From Desulfobacterales bacterium (GTDB lineage Bacteria > Desulfobacterota > Desulfobacteria > Desulfobacterales > RPRI01): a stretch of DNA of 11,223 bases. The stretch lies in the NCBI GenBank assembly GCA_030689795.1, contig JAUYEO010000025.1, positions 1 to 11,223 of the forward strand, read 5' to 3'. The notes under the pieces are model-generated. The model did no database searches, was not told the origin of the DNA, and saw only the letters and a program-made list of their open reading frames with translations. Shown here in pieces: positions 1 to 6,084 of the stretch. How positions within the stretch are numbered: position 1 is the first letter of the stretch; each line of letters opens with the position of its first letter. The translations under genes and the position numbers were made by a program.

Positions 1-183
1 CGTAAAAAGTCGAAATATGCTCACTTAATGAGTTTTTTGGGGATTTTTAAATCACTTCGCTAAATCACAAGAACTCGGGCTAACGCCCTCAAACAGCTTG
101 TGATTTTTAACGCTCAGTAATTTAAAAATCTATTTCCCAAAAATCTCAAATCCGTTCGCATATGACTTTTTACGAGACCGTCA
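1..183. repeat. Palindromic intergenic element 1 (cut by left edge)
   Basis: A long, imperfect nested palindrome with no coding potential. The outer arms are CGTAAAAAGTC (1-11) and its exact reverse complement GACTTTTTACG (164-174). The right arm continues through GAGACCGTCA to 183, so the matching first bases of the left arm should lie just outside the window. Inner arms are 30-41 with 136-147 (11 of 12 pair), GATTTTTA (42-49) with TAAAAATC (123-130), AAATCACAAG (62-71) with CTTGTGATTT (97-106), and a small GGGC (77-80) / GCCC (85-88) tip. Seen directly: the whole stretch could fold into one branched hairpin in DNA or RNA. Inferred: it is a MITE-like or REP-like non-autonomous element, because its terminal motif recurs at the two other elements in this window. 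It could also help end transcription from an upstream gene, but no T-tract terminator is visible. Confidence 0.75.
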
Positions 184-187
184 TAGT

Positions 188-338
188 TGATGTATTCGTA
201 AAAAGTATAATTTTTACCACGAAGGGCACGAAGAGCACGAAGGAATAAAAAAATATAATCTTTTCTTCTTCACTTTCTTCGTGTTCTTCGTGGTTTTATA
301 AAATTATTAAGCTTTTGCGACTTTTTACGCAGCCATCA
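188..338. repeat. Palindromic intergenic element 2
   Basis: It begins four bases after element 1. The terminal inverted repeats are 188-206 (TGATGTATTCGTAAAAAGT) and 320-338, which pair at 16 of 19 positions and share the CGTAAAAAGT core with the other two elements. The palindrome continues inward: ATAATTTTT from 207 pairs with the AAAATTAT stretch around 300-307, and then comes a second pair of arms built on a CACGAAG repeat (216-233 with 277-294). The centre, about 245-270, is A/T-rich and unpaired. There is no open reading frame. Seen directly: the paired arms. Inferred: a non-autonomous mobile or REP-like element lying directly upstream of the first gene, so that it sits in that gene's probable promoter or leader region. 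Confidence 0.75.
216..294. repeat. CACGAAG-type inverted repeat nested in element 2
   Basis: ACCACGAAGGGCACGAAG (216-233) is the reverse complement of 277-294 at 16 of 18 positions. The left arm carries three tandem CACGAAG units, at 218-224, 227-233 and 236-242, so the arm is itself a short 9-base-period repeat. From memory, ACCACGAAG/CTTCGTGGT repeats are widespread between genes in many environmental bacteria, but their function is not established. Here the pair sits symmetrically inside the TGAYG...CGTAAAAAGT arms. Confidence 0.7.
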
Positions 339-369
339 ATAGGCAATAATTATCAATGGAGGAATAACA
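339..369 (+). promoter_or_regulatory. Leader and strong ribosome binding site of skp
   Basis: This short A/T-rich leader separates element 2 from the skp start codon. GGAGG (358-362) lies 7 bases before the ATG at 370, the best Shine-Dalgarno in the window, as expected for the first gene of a translationally coupled series. I could not find a convincing sigma-70 -35/-10 pair here, so the promoter is either inside the repeat elements or upstream of the window. Confidence 0.7.
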
Positions 370-918
370 ATGAGATCGGTTAAAACGGTGGTTTCGGCGG
401 GGATGATACTATTTTTTTTACTCGGTATTTCTGCATATGCGGCAGATGTTGCAAAGATAGGTGTTGTGGATTTTCAGAAAATCCTTGAAGCATCAAATGC
501 CGGAAAAGCGGGTCAGGCTGAGATAAAAAAACAGGGCGAGAAGATGGAATCTGACCTGAAGAAAAGAGGCGCAGAAATAGAAGAGCTGAATAAGAAGCTT
601 GAAAAAGATGCGATGGTCGGAAGCAAGGAGATGCGTGAAGAAAAGGAACGGGAAGCCCAGATAAAGATTTTTGATTTCAAGAATCTTGAAAAAAAGTACA
701 GGGCCGAACTTCAGAAGCTCCAGACGGAAATTGTTGTCCGCATCCAGAAAGAGGTTAATGCAATTGTCGATGAGATAGGAAAAAAAGAAGGCTATCTTCT
801 TGTAATTGAAAAACGTGAAGCAGGGGTCTATTATTCACCGGCTTCCGTGGATATTACAGATAAACTGATACAGCAATACAATGCGAAATTCGCCCAGAAA
901 CCGGGAAAAGAGAAGTAG
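370..918 (+). CDS. skp: Periplasmic chaperone Skp/OmpH family
   Basis: Probable periplasmic holdase that binds unfolded outer-membrane beta-barrel proteins after Sec export and keeps them soluble until the BAM complex inserts them. The first 24 residues look like a cleavable signal peptide: basic start (MRSVK), hydrophobic stretch at 7-20, and cleavage after Ala-Tyr-Ala (22-24). The mature start, with Lys-Ile-Gly-Val-Val-Asp (29-34), is typical of OmpH. Residues about 45-130 are highly charged, Lys/Glu-rich and helical, matching the coiled-coil tentacles of Skp, and a final beta-strand region includes Gly-Tyr-Leu-Leu-Val-Ile-Glu. At 182 residues it is slightly longer than the E. coli protein (161). 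The start is chosen by the GGAGG at 358-362. In many genomes bamA lies just upstream and lpxD just downstream. Here lpxD follows after 9 bases, but upstream there are only repeats to the window edge. The family is certain; the exact client range is inferred. Confidence 0.92.
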   Translation: MRSVKTVVSAGMILFFLLGISAYAADVAKIGVVDFQKILEASNAGKAGQAEIKKQGEKMESDLKKRGAEIEELNKKLEKDAMVGSKEMREEKEREAQIKIFDFKNLEKKYRAELQKLQTEIVVRIQKEVNAIVDEIGKKEGYLLVIEKREAGVYYSPASVDITDKLIQQYNAKFAQKPGKEK

Positions 919-927
919 AAAATCATA

Positions 928-1965
928 ATGGAAGCGACGCTTTCCGAAATAGCCGACATAGTCGGAGGAAGGATTATCGGCAACTCGAATACGGTCATAT
1001 GCGGCGCCGCCTCCTTTGAAGATGCGAAAGTATACGATATAACATTTGCCGGTGATGCCGGGTTTTTAAAAAAAATCGAAGAGACCGGAGCGGGAGCGGT
1101 TATAGTTCCTCAGAGTTTCAACGAATCTTCAAAGAACCTGGTACAGGTGAATAACCCCAAAATCGCCTTCGCCAAAGTTTTGAATCTGTTTTATCCGCCT
1201 TCAGTTCCGGTACCGGGAATAAGTTCATCCGCCCATATAGGGAATGGATTTAAATGCGGCAGGGATGTTTCGATTGCCCCGAATGCAGTAATCGGCGATA
1301 ACGTTGTTCTAGGCAACCGGGTCTCGATTTATCCGTGTTCCTATATCGGAGACAGTGTTGTCATCGGTGATGATGTTAAAATCTACTCCAATGTATCTGT
1401 TCTTGAGAGGTGCATAATAGGAAACAGGGTAATAATTCACGCCGGTTCCGTCATCGGGAGTGATGGTTTCGGCTTTTCTTCCGACGGCGAAAAATATTTC
1501 AAAATTCCCCACACAGGTATTGTCAGGATAGATGATGATGTCGAAATCGGAGCAGGAAACACTATCGACAGGGCTACTTTCGGCAAAACATGGATATGCC
1601 GGGGAGTAAAAACGGATAATCAGGTTCACGTTGCACATAATGTTACTGTCGGGGAGGACAGTCTGCTTATAGCCCAGGCAGGCATCGGGGGAAGCTCTTC
1701 AATCGGAAAGCATACTATTATTTCCGGGCAGGCAGCAGTTGCCGATCATATCACCATCGGAGATAATGTTATTATTGCCGGTAAAGCTGGAGTCGCAAAA
1801 TCAGTGCAGAACGGCGAGGTTTTATCCGGTGTGCCGGCAATTCCGCATAAACTGTGGCTCAGGGTTCAAAATATTATCCCAAAACTTCCGGATATCAGGA
1901 AGAAGCTGCTGGAAATAGAAAAGAGGGTTGAGAGAATGGAGAAAAAAAATGGGGATACTTATTGA
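928..1965 (+). CDS. lpxD: UDP-3-O-acylglucosamine N-acyltransferase LpxD
   Basis: Third step of lipid A synthesis: transfers a 3-hydroxyacyl chain from acyl-carrier protein to the free 2-amino group of UDP-3-O-acylglucosamine in the cytosol. Domains: an N-terminal uridine-binding domain (about 1-95) with Gly-Ala-Ala-Ser-Phe-Glu-Asp-Ala and Asp-Ile-Thr-Phe; a left-handed beta-helix of hexapeptide repeats (about 100-290) with many Ile-Gly-x-x turns; and a C-terminal helix (about 310-341) rich in Lys and Glu. The Asn-Gln-Val-His-Val-Ala-His-Asn motif (231-238) places the catalytic histidine at His237, matching His239 of E. coli LpxD. Length (345 aa) is normal for the family (341 in E. coli). There is no strong ribosome binding site, so translation is probably coupled to skp, 9 bases upstream. 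The 3' end overlaps fabZ by 17 bases. LpxC, which makes its substrate, is not in this window. Confidence 0.96.
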   Translation: MEATLSEIADIVGGRIIGNSNTVICGAASFEDAKVYDITFAGDAGFLKKIEETGAGAVIVPQSFNESSKNLVQVNNPKIAFAKVLNLFYPPSVPVPGISSSAHIGNGFKCGRDVSIAPNAVIGDNVVLGNRVSIYPCSYIGDSVVIGDDVKIYSNVSVLERCIIGNRVIIHAGSVIGSDGFGFSSDGEKYFKIPHTGIVRIDDDVEIGAGNTIDRATFGKTWICRGVKTDNQVHVAHNVTVGEDSLLIAQAGIGGSSSIGKHTIISGQAAVADHITIGDNVIIAGKAGVAKSVQNGEVLSGVPAIPHKLWLRVQNIIPKLPDIRKKLLEIEKRVERMEKKNGDTY

Positions 1966-2392
1966 TATAACAGAAATAATGAAATTATTGCCTCACCGGT
2001 ATCCGTTTATTCTGGTTGACAGGGTTGTTGAACTTGTGGAGGGGGATAGGATTATCGCGTTGAAAAATGTCACCATCAATGAACCTTTTTTTGCGGGACA
2101 TTTCCCCGGAGTCCCCATTATGCCGGGAGTTCTTATTATAGAAGCAATGGCACAAGCCGGGGGGATCTTGTTTGCCGTTTCCCAGCCGGAGGAGAAGCGC
2201 GGCGGACCGGTTTATTTTATGGGAATGGATAAGGTAAAATTCAGGAAACCGGTTGTTCCCGGTGATCAGCTTTTTTTTGAAGTAAAAATTTTAAATATGA
2301 GGTCAAAAGCGGTCAAAATGTCGGGCATTGCGACAGTTGAAGGCAAGTGTGTGGCTGAGGCGGAGTTTATGGCCACTTTAGGAGGAAAATGA
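1949..2392 (+). CDS. fabZ: 3-hydroxyacyl-[ACP] dehydratase FabZ
   Basis: Hot-dog-fold dehydratase that converts (3R)-hydroxyacyl-ACP to trans-2-enoyl-ACP in fatty-acid elongation. It competes with LpxA and LpxD for the same hydroxyacyl-ACP pool, which explains its place between them. The Leu-Leu-Pro-His-Arg-Tyr-Pro-Phe motif (13-20) and Gly-His-Phe-Pro-Gly-x-Pro-x-Met-Pro-Gly-Val (50-61) are diagnostic; the catalytic pair is His51 and Glu65 (His54/Glu68 in the longer E. coli enzyme). The frame is open back to a TTG at 1928, but I chose ATG 1949 because GGAG (1938-1941) lies 7 bases before it and the 147-residue product has normal family length. It overlaps lpxD by 17 bases and ends in the TGA whose last base begins the preferred lpxA start. 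Confidence 0.95.
   Translation: MGILIDITEIMKLLPHRYPFILVDRVVELVEGDRIIALKNVTINEPFFAGHFPGVPIMPGVLIIEAMAQAGGILFAVSQPEEKRGGPVYFMGMDKVKFRKPVVPGDQLFFEVKILNMRSKAVKMSGIATVEGKCVAEAEFMATLGGK
2381..2385 (+). promoter_or_regulatory. Ribosome binding site deciding the lpxA start
   Basis: GGAGG lies just before two adjacent ATG codons, at 2389 and 2392. The spacing is 3 bases to the first and 6 to the second, so the second is the more likely start. E. coli LpxA also begins directly with Met-Ile, which fits the second ATG. Confidence 0.65.
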
Positions 2393-3162
2393 TGATTCAT
2401 GATACTGCTTTAATTAATTCCGGGGCCGAGATAGATTCAAATGTCGATATCGGCGCATATTCCATAATTGGAGATAATGTATTCATAGGTTCAGGCACCG
2501 TGATAGGCTCTCACGTTGTAATAGACCCTTTTGTGACAATCGGCCGGAACTGCCGGATATTCCAGTATGCTGCAATCGGCGCCGTTCCCCAGTCGCTCAA
2601 ATTTGAAGGTGAGAAAACATATGTGAAGATCGGCAACGGAACCATAATCAGGGAATTTGTTACTATTCACAGGGGAACCGGATTCGGGGGGGGCATAACC
2701 GAGGTCGGGGAAGAGAATTTTTTGATGGCCTATACCCATATAGCGCACGACTGCAGGGTAGGCCGCAAGGTTGTCATGGCAAACAGCGCGACTCTGGCCG
2801 GACATATAACCATAGGAGATCATGCAACAATAGGGGGTCTCGTTGCCGTGCATCAATTTGTCAAAATCGGAGAATATGCTTTTGTCGGCGGCAAATCGGC
2901 AGTTGTTAAAGATGTGCCCCCTTATGTCATTGCCGCGGGAGACAGGGCTGAGCTGCATGGCTTGAACTCAGTCGGCCTTAAACGTCATGGGTTTTCGCCG
3001 ACAACATTATCCCTGCTGAAAAAAACATACAGAATAATATTCAGAATCGGACTTACCACGAATGAGGCGATTGAAAGAGTCAGGGCTGAGGTCGAGCAGG
3101 TTCCTGAGGTCGTAAATTTCATTGATTTCATTAGATCTTCCCAGCGGGGAGTTACCCGATAA
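2392..3162 (+). CDS. lpxA: UDP-N-acetylglucosamine O-acyltransferase LpxA
   Basis: First step of lipid A synthesis: transfers an (R)-3-hydroxyacyl group from ACP to the 3 position of UDP-GlcNAc, or of a 3-amino analogue in some species. The cytosolic homotrimer is built on a left-handed beta-helix: hexapeptide repeats run from about residue 5 to 180, followed by a C-terminal helical domain with Gly-Leu-Lys-Arg-x-Gly-Phe. The His-Ile-Ala-His-Asp-Cys motif (116-121) gives catalytic His119, matching E. coli His125; His138 and His154 match E. coli His144 and His160. Gly167 aligns with E. coli Gly173, the acyl-chain ruler, which suggests acceptance of a long (about C14) chain; this is an inference. 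The alternative start at 2389 would add one Met. At 256 aa the length is normal. Four bases separate it from lpxI. Confidence 0.96.
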   Translation: MIHDTALINSGAEIDSNVDIGAYSIIGDNVFIGSGTVIGSHVVIDPFVTIGRNCRIFQYAAIGAVPQSLKFEGEKTYVKIGNGTIIREFVTIHRGTGFGGGITEVGEENFLMAYTHIAHDCRVGRKVVMANSATLAGHITIGDHATIGGLVAVHQFVKIGEYAFVGGKSAVVKDVPPYVIAAGDRAELHGLNSVGLKRHGFSPTTLSLLKKTYRIIFRIGLTTNEAIERVRAEVEQVPEVVNFIDFIRSSQRGVTR

Positions 3163-3166
3163 TCTG

Positions 3167-3976
3167 ATGACAAAAAAGATCGGACTCATTGCGGGGAGCG
3201 GCCAGTTCCCCATAATTTTTTCAAAGAAAGCCGAATCAGGCGGTTTTTCCGTATATGTTGCTGCTTTTATAAATGAAGCGGAACAAACACTCAAGGAGCA
3301 TGTCGAGGCAATAGAGTGGATGCATCTCGGGCAGGTTAAGCGGTTGATCGGTTTTTTTAAAAGAAACGGAATCAAAGAGGCCGTGATGCTTGGCGCAATA
3401 AAAAAAACAAGGATGTTTTCCGATGTCAGGCCCGATATCAAAGCTATTTCACTGGTGGCGCGCATGAAAAGCACACACGATGACGGACTTTTGAGCGCGT
3501 TTGCAGGGTTGCTTGAAAAAGAGGGCATCGTGATAAAATCCTCAACTTTTTTACTTCCTGATCTTCTGGCGGAAGAGGGTTGCTGGACGAAGCGAAAGCC
3601 GACAAGGGCGGAAAAGGCGGACATAGATCTCGGATGGCATATTGCAAAAGAGATAGGCCGCCTTGATATAGGCCAGTGTGTAGTTGTTTGCGGCGGTTCC
3701 GTTCTTGCTGTTGAGGCTATCGACGGCACGGATGCCACAATCAGAAGAGGAGGAAAGCTCGGAAACGGGGAATCCGTCGTGGTTAAAGTCTGCAAACCGA
3801 ATCAGGATACCAGGTTCGATATGCCTGCTGTAGGCTCACAAACGATAAATTCAATGCATGAATCGGGAGTTAAACTTCTTGCTGTTGAGGCTCAAAAAGC
3901 AGTTGTCTTCGATAAGGAGGAGATGGTCATGCTTGCCGACAGATTCGGAATAAGTATTGTTGCTATTTCAGGATAG
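3167..3976 (+). CDS. lpxI: UDP-2,3-diacylglucosamine pyrophosphatase LpxI
   Basis: Hydrolyses UDP-2,3-diacylglucosamine to 2,3-diacylglucosamine-1-phosphate (lipid X) and UMP, the fourth lipid A step. LpxI (formerly DUF1009) replaces LpxH in organisms such as Caulobacter and many Desulfobacterota, and is unrelated to it in sequence. Features seen: N-terminal Ile-Gly-Leu-Ile-Ala-Gly-x-Gly-x-Phe-Pro (5-15), Gly-Gln-Val-Lys-Arg-Leu (55-60), Ser-Thr-His-Asp-Asp-Gly-Leu-Leu (102-109), Glu-Ala-Ile-Asp-Gly-Thr-Asp (183-189) and Gln-Asp-x-Arg-Phe-Asp-x-Pro-x-Val-Gly (213-223), all typical of the family. Length is 269 aa, about normal. The frame is open back to a TTG at 3122 inside lpxA, but ATG 3167 is chosen because it puts the conserved strand at the N terminus and avoids a 41-base overlap. 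No strong ribosome binding site is close; coupling to lpxA, 4 bases upstream, is likely. Confidence 0.93.
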   Translation: MTKKIGLIAGSGQFPIIFSKKAESGGFSVYVAAFINEAEQTLKEHVEAIEWMHLGQVKRLIGFFKRNGIKEAVMLGAIKKTRMFSDVRPDIKAISLVARMKSTHDDGLLSAFAGLLEKEGIVIKSSTFLLPDLLAEEGCWTKRKPTRAEKADIDLGWHIAKEIGRLDIGQCVVVCGGSVLAVEAIDGTDATIRRGGKLGNGESVVVKVCKPNQDTRFDMPAVGSQTINSMHESGVKLLAVEAQKAVVFDKEEMVMLADRFGISIVAISG

Positions 3977-3983
3977 TAAAATA

Positions 3984-4946
3984 ATGAAAAAACTGCGTGT
4001 AGGTGTTGTGGGAGCCGGCTACCTCGGCAAATTTCATGCGGAAAAATATTCACAGATGGAGGATGTCGAGCTTGTCGGGATAGCGGATTCGGACAGAGTG
4101 CAGGCAGAGAGCGTGTCAAAGAAGGTAAAAACAAATGCCTACACTGATTATCGTGACCTGATAGGAAAAACGGATGCCGTCAGCGTTGTTGTTCCAACCC
4201 CCGCCCATTTTGAGGTAAGCAGGGATTTTCTGGAAAATGGCATAGATGTTCTTATCGAAAAGCCGATTACGACAACGCTCGCGGAGGCCGATGAACTGAT
4301 AAGCATTTCGGCGGCAAGGGGTCTTATCATACAGGTCGGGCATCTGGAACGATTCAATCCTGCGATTCTTGCGCTTAAGGATATTGTAAAAAACCCCAGG
4401 TTTATTGAATCGCATCGTTTGAGTATTTTCAAAGAGCGCGGTACCGATGTGAGCGTTGTACTCGATCTTATGATACATGACATAGATATAATATCCGGTT
4501 TTGTAAAATCGGAAATAAAGAGCATTCATGCTGCCGGGATTCCGGTAATAACCGGCCTGGCCGACATAGCCAATACCCGGTTGGAATTTATGAACGGATG
4601 TGTTGCAAATGTTACAGCAAGCAGAATTTCAACAAAAAATGAACGAAAGATAAGGCTGTTTCAGCAGGATGCATACATATCGGTTGATTTTGCAAATCAC
4701 GAAATAACTGTTGTTCGTAAAAAAGAGAGTGAAAAAGAGAGCCTTATACCGGGCATGGAGATAAAACAGATCTGTTTTGAAAAGAGTGATGCCTTAAAGG
4801 ACGAGCTTACGGCTTTTGTTAAGGCGGTAAGCAGGCGTGAGGTCCCGGAAGTTACCGGTCAGGTTGGACGTGATGCATTGAAGGTGGCCTTGAGCGTAAT
4901 GGAACAGATCGATTGTTCAAAAAAACAGCTTATCGGCCATTTATGA
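3984..4946 (+). CDS. Gfo/Idh/MocA oxidoreductase, GnnA-like candidate
   Basis: NAD(P)-dependent sugar-type dehydrogenase of the Gfo/Idh/MocA family. Seen: a Rossmann dinucleotide site Val-Gly-Val-Val-Gly-Ala-Gly-Tyr-Leu-Gly (6-15), the Glu-Lys-Pro motif (92-94) whose Lys93 is the usual catalytic lysine, Gly-His-Leu-Glu-Arg-Phe-Asn-Pro (119-126), and Asp-Leu-Met-Ile-His-Asp-Ile-Asp (161-168) containing the second conserved His. The 320-aa length is normal. The frame opens at a TTG at 3957 inside lpxI; ATG 3984 is chosen because it gives the standard short N terminus. It lies 7 bases after lpxI and 1 base before lpxB, so it is almost certainly co-transcribed with lipid A genes. Known: GnnA, which oxidises the 3 position of UDP-GlcNAc for GlcN3N-type lipid A, belongs to this family, and in Acidithiobacillus gnnA lies with gnnB between lpxA and lpxB. 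Inferred: this gene may act on a UDP-GlcNAc-type sugar. No GnnB aminotransferase is in the window, so the substrate is unproven. Confidence 0.88.
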   Translation: MKKLRVGVVGAGYLGKFHAEKYSQMEDVELVGIADSDRVQAESVSKKVKTNAYTDYRDLIGKTDAVSVVVPTPAHFEVSRDFLENGIDVLIEKPITTTLAEADELISISAARGLIIQVGHLERFNPAILALKDIVKNPRFIESHRLSIFKERGTDVSVVLDLMIHDIDIISGFVKSEIKSIHAAGIPVITGLADIANTRLEFMNGCVANVTASRISTKNERKIRLFQQDAYISVDFANHEITVVRKKESEKESLIPGMEIKQICFEKSDALKDELTAFVKAVSRREVPEVTGQVGRDALKVALSVMEQIDCSKKQLIGHL

Positions 4947-4947
4947 T

Positions 4948-6084
4948 ATGAGTCAGCCTATTAATCGGAAATGTGTTATGATAATCGCCGGCGAAGCGTC
5001 GGGCGATATTCACGGGGCAAGGCTCGTTTCGGCCATGAAGGGGAGAAATAAGGATCTCTATTTCTGCGGCATAGGTGGCGACGCGCTGAGAGACGCCGGA
5101 GTTGAAATTATTCAGGATGTGTCGACTCTTGCCGTAGTCGGAATAACCGAGGTTTTTTCAAAGATTTTTTCTCTTATCAAAGGTATAGTCGGCGCAAAAA
5201 GGCTTCTTAAAAATGTAAAGCCGGGTCTCCTGATACTGATTGATTTTCCCGATTTTAATCTTAAAGTTGCCGCTGGTGCAAAAAAGCTCGGCATACCGGT
5301 TCTGTATTACATAAGTCCTCAGGTTTGGGCGTGGAGACAGGGCCGGGTGAAAAAAATAAAAGATCTTGTAAATCATCTGGCTGTTATCCTGCCCTTCGAG
5401 GAGGAGTTTTTTAAAAAACATGGCGTGCCCGTATCTTATGTCGGGCATCCTCTTCTTGACGGCGGCCTGTCGCCGGTTAAATTGAACGAAAAGAAAGATA
5501 CCCCGGTAATAGGCTTGCTGCCTGGTTCACGCGACGGTGAGGTTGCAAGGCATCTTCCGGTCATGCTTGAAGCGGCTTCATTAATTGTAAAAAAAATGAG
5601 CAGGGTAAAAATAGCGGTATCGCTTGCGCCGACGGTGGAACGAAAATATGTTGAGAAAATAATCGGAAAACACGGCGCTTATGATTATGATATTATTTCA
5701 GGCGGAGCGGATCAGATCTTGAAAATGTGCTCTCTTGTCGTGGCTGCCTCAGGGACTGTTACTCTGGAAGCCGCCATCGCAGGAGTTCCAATGGTAATAA
5801 TATACAGGGTTTCACCTGTAAGCTACCTGCTCGGCAAGGCGATGATAAAGGTTCCGAATATTTGTCTTGTAAATCTTATAGCAGGAAGGGAGATAGTCCC
5901 TGAGCTGATTCAGGACATGGCAACGCCCGCCAATATAGCAGATGAAGTTTTAAGAATTCTCGGCGATTCCGGTAAAATTGAATCGATGAGAAATGAGCTT
6001 ACCGGCATAAGGAATCTTCTTGGTGGTTCCGGAGCTTCCGGGCGGGTTGCCGATATAGCCATATCAATGCTGACGGCTTCGTAA
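4948..6084 (+). CDS. lpxB: Lipid-A-disaccharide synthase LpxB
   Basis: GT19 glycosyltransferase that joins UDP-2,3-diacylglucosamine to lipid X to give the beta-1,6 tetraacyl disaccharide 1-phosphate, at the cytosolic face of the inner membrane. Seen: Ala-Gly-Glu-Ala-Ser-Gly-Asp-x-His-Gly (14-23), Gly-Ile-Gly-Gly (41-44), Asp-Phe-Pro-Asp-Phe-Asn (99-104) with Asp99 near the E. coli Asp98 position, Ser-Pro-Gln-Val-Trp-Ala-Trp-Arg (123-130), Val-Gly-His-Pro-Leu (165-169), Leu-Pro-Gly-Ser-Arg (191-195) and Ala-Ser-Gly-Thr-x-Thr-Leu-Glu (267-274). Length (378 aa) is close to E. coli (382). It starts 1 base after the oxidoreductase stop, with no clear ribosome binding site; an internal ATG at 4978 is a weaker alternative. 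Odd point: the last three codons (Thr-Ala-Ser) and the TAA stop lie inside the left arm of palindromic element 3, so the native C terminus was probably replaced or trimmed by that element. Confidence 0.96.
   Translation: MSQPINRKCVMIIAGEASGDIHGARLVSAMKGRNKDLYFCGIGGDALRDAGVEIIQDVSTLAVVGITEVFSKIFSLIKGIVGAKRLLKNVKPGLLILIDFPDFNLKVAAGAKKLGIPVLYYISPQVWAWRQGRVKKIKDLVNHLAVILPFEEEFFKKHGVPVSYVGHPLLDGGLSPVKLNEKKDTPVIGLLPGSRDGEVARHLPVMLEAASLIVKKMSRVKIAVSLAPTVERKYVEKIIGKHGAYDYDIISGGADQILKMCSLVVAASGTVTLEAAIAGVPMVIIYRVSPVSYLLGKAMIKVPNICLVNLIAGREIVPELIQDMATPANIADEVLRILGDSGKIESMRNELTGIRNLLGGSGASGRVADIAISMLTAS

Noticed and set aside
187..211. Possible promoter TTGATG ... TATAAT in element 2
   Set aside because: The spacer is only 13 bases, too short for a normal sigma-70 promoter, and the region is A/T-rich so TATAAT matches are expected by chance.
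1..369. CRISPR-like array in the repeat region
   Set aside because: Repeats are inverted and nested, not regularly spaced direct repeats with unique spacers, and no cas gene is present.
1928..1948. TTG start for fabZ
   Set aside because: The upstream TTG would add seven residues and lacks a ribosome binding site at good spacing, whereas ATG 1949 has GGAG 7 bases before it.
3007..3795. 262-codon open frame on the - strand opposite lpxA/lpxI
   Set aside because: It lies across the lpxA-lpxI junction and entirely opposite strongly conserved lpxA and lpxI coding sequence. Its translation is Ser/Pro-rich with no recognisable motif, typical of an antisense shadow.
4116..4529. Antisense open frames opposite the oxidoreductase
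   Set aside because: Two overlapping frames cover the same DNA on the - strand, neither with family features; the + strand gene has full Rossmann and catalytic motifs.
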